Assembly: GCF_000721175.1 (NCBI RefSeq)
Contig: NZ_JOEZ01000018.1
Span: forward strand, 124,001-188,000
Length of the DNA: 64,000 bases
Direction of reading: 5' to 3'
Source: Streptomyces anulatus
GTDB taxonomy: Bacteria; Actinomycetota; Actinomycetes; Streptomycetales; Streptomycetaceae
Shown: positions 60,830 through 64,000 of the stretch, in pieces
Layout: each line of letters starts with the position of its first letter
How positions within the stretch are numbered: position 1 is the stretch's first letter
Program-made: the position numbers and the translations under genes
Notes under the pieces: model-generated
What the model was told of the DNA's origin: nothing
What the model saw: only the letters and a program-made list of their open reading frames with translations
Databases searched by the model: none

Positions 60830-63800
60830 GTGAGGCACCAGTCCGTCGGAGAGCGTGGGGCGCCAGGTGGCGCGTCTGAGCGGGAAGCGGGCCGCGCCGC
60901 TGGGGAGGCGGAGGGCGCCCAGTCGGGTCGTGGCCCCGGAATGAGGGCCGCTCTGACGGGATTGCTGGCCCGTCTGCGCCATGCGGCGCTCGACGGCGCC
61001 GTGCCGGAATCCGTGTTCCTGGAGCAAGCCGGCTTGCTGGGGCTCGGTGACGTCGAGCGGGAACGGCTTCGCGAGGAACTGGCGAGGTTGGGGCTGCCCG
61101 TCCTGGCGGCGGTGGTGCATGCAGACGGTGACGGTCCGCATGCGGAAAAGGTTGTACGGATCGGTGACGAAAACGTGTCCAGCCACGCTTTTCCCGCTGA
61201 CGACGTGGTTCGGGCGCTGCTGAGCCGGTACGCCGACCCCGAGGGCTACGTGACCCCTCGCGCCCTGGATGGCGTCGCCCGTCTGGCCGGACTCGGTGCG
61301 CGGGACGCGGCGGCCCTGCGGGCCGGGGCGCGCGTACGGGGCGGGGGCGCCGCAGCGGCCGGAGCGGCGGTGACGAGCACGGAGACCGCGGCCGGTCTCC
61401 CCGACGTCGAGGAGCACGCGCCGGAGGGCGGTGCGGAGGACGAGCCCTTCCCCTTGCGAGAGACGGAGACCGGAGAAGGCGTCGGGGACCTCGCGGCCGC
61501 GGCTGCCGCCGCGCTGACCGTCCTGGAGAACGACCGCTTACGCAGGCGGCCGGAGACGCGTCTGCTGAGTGCCGAGGCGGAAGTCGGACTCGCCGTGTTG
61601 CTACGGGGCGGACCGGACCGCATGGCGGAGGAACCCGACGACGACACACTGAGCGGCCTGCCACCCGACGACATCCGGATCCGCGCCCGGGACTGTCTCG
61701 TCCTGCACAACCAGCGACTCGTGCACAAGATGGTGCCCCGGTATCTGGAACAGGGGCTGGACTACGACGACCTGTTCCAGCACGGCGCGCTGGGGCTGAT
61801 GCGGGCGGCGCGGAAGTTCGACCCGGCCAAGGGCTTCAAGTTCTCGACGTATGCGACCTGGTGGGTCCGCCAGTCGATCAGCCGGGCCATCGCTGACGAG
61901 GGCGCCGTCATCCGCATCCCGGTCCATATGCACGAACAGGTTCGCAAAGTGGCGTTGGCGGAGCGCACCCTCGCGACACAGGGGCGGCCCGCCGGAGTCG
62001 CCGACGTGGCCGTGTACTGCGACATGACCCCGCAGAAAGTCGAGGAAGCCCGGAAGCTGAGCAGGCGCACCGACTCCCTCGACCGGGTCATCGGGGACGG
62101 GGTCACCCTGGGCGACTTCATCGGGTGGACGAACCCACTGCCGCCGGTGGAGAAGGGTGTGCTGGACACGATGCTGCTGGAGCAGGTCAGGAGTGTGGTG
62201 GACACGCTCTCCGAACGCGAGGCCCACATCCTCGTCCGGCGCCTCGGCCTGGACGGGGACGAGCCGTCGACGCTGGACGAACTGGGGCGGCAGATCGGAC
62301 GGACCCGCGAGCGCGTCAGGCAGATCGAGTCGAAGGCCAAGAAGAAGCTCCAGTACCGGTTGGCGGAGGCCGGACTTACCGCCGCGTACCGGTACGACGG
62401 GGACCTCGGAGAGGAACCGGGCACGGCCGGGGAACCGGCCGGCAGCGGAGCGGGGGCCGGAGCGGGGGCCCGGGAGGAGGGTTCCGAGGCGCAGCGGGTG
62501 CCCGACACGCTGCCCGACCCCGCACCGGAGCAGGCTCCGCCGGCAGTGATGGCACAGTCCGTCGAAGCGGGGGAGACGCCGGACGGCGAACGCCCCGACG
62601 AGCACATGCCGGCCGAGCCCGGCGAGCACACCGCACCTGGTGAGGCGTTGACGGACTCTGCGACGGATACACCGTCGGAGACTCTCACCGCACGCGCGGT
62701 TGAGCCGGAGGAGCCGGAGGCCCGTCGGCCCGCGGTGCGCTCGGACGATCCCCCACCGGTGACGGAGCAGGGGCTTGGACCAGTGGCCGAAGCGCACGAT
62801 GCCGAGTCGGGTACCGGGCTGGTCCCGAGGCCGCGCACGGAGCCGGTGCCGGAGTCCGCGCCGGAGCGTTCACGCTCGGCGCAGGCGGTCACTGGGGCGA
62901 GCGGGCCGTCAGTCCCTGAGCCGGTGGCTCCCGAACCCCCGCAGTACACGGCGGACTGGCAGAAGGCGCTGCGGATGCCGACCGAGTTCGGCGGGGGAGT
63001 GGCGTGGCTCGCCGAGTACGCGCTGCTGGCGCTGGGGCGTGCGCAGCTCACCGTGCTGCTCGGTCCGTCCTCGGCCGACGCCGTCGCGCGTGCCGCGCGG
63101 GACAGGGGGGTTCTCGACCGGCCGGTGACAGTGGCCCTGGAGGTGTTACGGCGCGTGTTCGACGCCGTGAAGGAGGCCGGGCTGCGGCCGGAGGACTTCT
63201 TCGAGAAGCCGGCGCAGGCACTGGCAGGCATGACTCCGCGCGCGTACCTGGCGGCCAGGCCCCTGGTGCTGAGCGAGTCGCGCATCGCACTGCGCGACGC
63301 CTTGCGGGACTTCGTCGCCGAGGTCCCGCTGCGGGCCGACCAGGGAGCGGCGCCCGCCGACAGTTCGCCGGGCAGCCTCGTGGCGGGGCCTCGTTCAGAG
63401 CCGGTTCCAGGGCCCGCGGACAGCGCGGAGGTGTGCGCGGCCGGAGTGCCGGGCGAGGTCATAGCGGCCTCACCCGACGGCCCTCGGGCGGACGTGTTCA
63501 GCCCTTCATCGCAGTCGCCGGACTCGCCGGACTCGCCGGACTCGCCGGACTCGCCGGACTCGCCGGACTCGCCGGACGAGGACCGGCCCGGGGCGGCCGG
63601 CGGGGAGGGGCCGCTCGAAGCACGCCGCGACCAGGTGGACACAGAGGCCAGGACCGTGCCGGCCGGCGAGCGGCCCGAGGACGACATCCCGCCCCTCAGA
63701 GGGGGCAACCCGGCGGCCGGCCACAGTAGTGCTGACGCACCGACGGCCCAGGAGCAGCCTGTGTCTCTGCTCAAGGCCGGGCGCCGATCCGCGCCCGCCG

Positions 63801-64000
63801 GGACCCCCGAGGAGATGTCCCGGGCCCGGACCGCGGACCGGGGCACCGGGTGGGGGGAGGCGGAGCCCGACGACGAACGGCCTGCCACCGACGTACGCCG
63901 TGCATACGAGGCCGAGCTGGTGCGCGAACGGGACGAAGCCCGGCGGCAGCTCGCCGAGGAGCGGCTGGCCGCCGAAGCCCGGCACGTCGCCGCCCTCGCG
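60830..64000 (+). CDS. giant sigma-70-like protein (3' end beyond right edge)
   Basis: 1057 codons are present and the frame is open at the window end. Residues about 285-520 are a sigma-70 core of the primary (group 1/2) type: region 2 DYDDLFQHGALGLMRAARKF, FKFSTYATWWVRQSISRA and IRIPVHMHEQVRKV; region 4 EREAHILVRRLGLDGDEP and GRTRERVRQIESKAKKKLQ. The N-terminal 130 residues resemble region 1.1/1.2 (LEQAGLLGLGDVERERL). After region 4 come about 180 acidic, Pro/Glu-rich residues, a second globular helical domain (about 700-830), an (SPD)7 repeat, and a coiled-coil (YEAELVRERDEARRQLAEER). No normal sigma factor has this extension. GTG at 60830 is set by the promoter; ATG 60941 is an alternative. 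Confidence 0.85.
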   Translation, partial: MRHQSVGERGAPGGASEREAGRAAGEAEGAQSGRGPGMRAALTGLLARLRHAALDGAVPESVFLEQAGLLGLGDVERERLREELARLGLPVLAAVVHADGDGPHAEKVVRIGDENVSSHAFPADDVVRALLSRYADPEGYVTPRALDGVARLAGLGARDAAALRAGARVRGGGAAAAGAAVTSTETAAGLPDVEEHAPEGGAEDEPFPLRETETGEGVGDLAAAAAAALTVLENDRLRRRPETRLLSAEAEVGLAVLLRGGPDRMAEEPDDDTLSGLPPDDIRIRARDCLVLHNQRLVHKMVPRYLEQGLDYDDLFQHGALGLMRAARKFDPAKGFKFSTYATWWVRQSISRAIADEGAVIRIPVHMHEQVRKVALAERTLATQGRPAGVADVAVYCDMTPQKVEEARKLSRRTDSLDRVIGDGVTLGDFIGWTNPLPPVEKGVLDTMLLEQVRSVVDTLSEREAHILVRRLGLDGDEPSTLDELGRQIGRTRERVRQIESKAKKKLQYRLAEAGLTAAYRYDGDLGEEPGTAGEPAGSGAGAGAGAREEGSEAQRVPDTLPDPAPEQAPPAVMAQSVEAGETPDGERPDEHMPAEPGEHTAPGEALTDSATDTPSETLTARAVEPEEPEARRPAVRSDDPPPVTEQGLGPVAEAHDAESGTGLVPRPRTEPVPESAPERSRSAQAVTGASGPSVPEPVAPEPPQYTADWQKALRMPTEFGGGVAWLAEYALLALGRAQLTVLLGPSSADAVARAARDRGVLDRPVTVALEVLRRVFDAVKEAGLRPEDFFEKPAQALAGMTPRAYLAARPLVLSESRIALRDALRDFVAEVPLRADQGAAPADSSPGSLVAGPRSEPVPGPADSAEVCAAGVPGEVIAASPDGPRADVFSPSSQSPDSPDSPDSPDSPDSPDSPDEDRPGAAGGEGPLEARRDQVDTEARTVPAGERPEDDIPPLRGGNPAAGHSSADAPTAQEQPVSLLKAGRRSAPAGTPEEMSRARTADRGTGWGEAEPDDERPATDVRRAYEAELVRERDEARRQLAEERLAAEARHVAALA
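63515..63577 (+). repeat. tandem 9-bp repeat encoding (SPD)7
   Basis: Seven perfect copies of TCGCCGGAC inside the sigma-like gene, in frame, giving Ser-Pro-Asp seven times. Perfect at the DNA level, so copy number probably varies by slippage. The Ser-Pro steps are potential phosphorylation sites. Confidence 0.95.

Noticed and set aside
63515..63577. Short tandem repeats as a possible CRISPR array
   Set aside because: Units are 9 bp, perfectly contiguous, without spacers, and in frame within a gene.

Overview
The window is a stretch of a very G+C-rich actinobacterial chromosome, almost certainly Streptomyces. Evidence: strong G/C bias at third codon positions, many GTG starts, ATGA/GTGA translational overlaps, an isorenieratene-type crt cluster in the Streptomyces arrangement, a SigB-family stress sigma factor, CebR-type operators at cellulose genes, and the Scr1/DUF397 gene pair. 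No rRNA, tRNA, CRISPR array or intact insertion sequence was found.

1-13 kb, stress and housekeeping: an MMPL exporter (cut by the left edge) under a MarR regulator; a secreted fasciclin protein; two small membrane proteins (DUF1206, DUF4383) that overlap tail to tail; a MerR-type regulator with a B12-binding domain (CarH/LitR-like); a cysteine-desulfurase-like aminotransferase; a cytochrome P450 relic; a SigB-family sigma factor with a SigB-type promoter of its own; DUF5133; Ku plus an ATP-dependent DNA ligase (non-homologous end joining); a short-chain dehydrogenase; and CsbD.

13-22 kb, carotenoid cluster: crtY-crtT-crtU on the plus strand converge on crtE-crtI-crtB-crtV on the minus strand. 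Every junction inside each operon overlaps by 4 or 20 bases, so translation is probably coupled. Together they should make GGPP, phytoene, lycopene, beta-carotene and isorenieratene.

22-29 kb, metal homeostasis: an ArsR repressor with a CzrA-like alpha-5 zinc site, diverging over a palindromic operator from an MFS exporter with a His-rich tail. Next comes a zinc-uptake locus of the AztABCD type. aztA and aztB diverge over one Zur-like box, and aztC lies between two beta-propeller-like lipoproteins.

29-34 kb, cellulose degradation: a secreted AA10 lytic polysaccharide monooxygenase with a CBM2, and a GH9 endoglucanase (CBM4-Ig-GH9-CBM2). Each has a perfect TGGGAGCGCTCCCA box at its promoter.

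34-64 kb, dense defence-type island: an HTH/N6-methylase-like protein with an altered catalytic motif, a truncated UvrD-type helicase relic, McrC-McrB, an EVE-like reader and an Mrr-like protein. Then an anti-sigma-type ATPase, an Scr1-type regulator with its DUF397 partner, a frameshifted collagen-like protein, a CoiA-like protein with three C-terminal repeats, and an unrecognised 418-residue protein. Last is a three-gene module of an N6-adenine methyltransferase, an SNF2 helicase and a 2098-residue Ser/Thr kinase fused to a DExH helicase with a DUF1998-type end. Diverging from the kinase-helicase is a sigma-70-like protein of at least 1057 residues that runs off the right edge. The last four genes look like a DISARM/Druantia/PGL-related antiphage system with an unusual architecture and are the best candidate for an undescribed system here.
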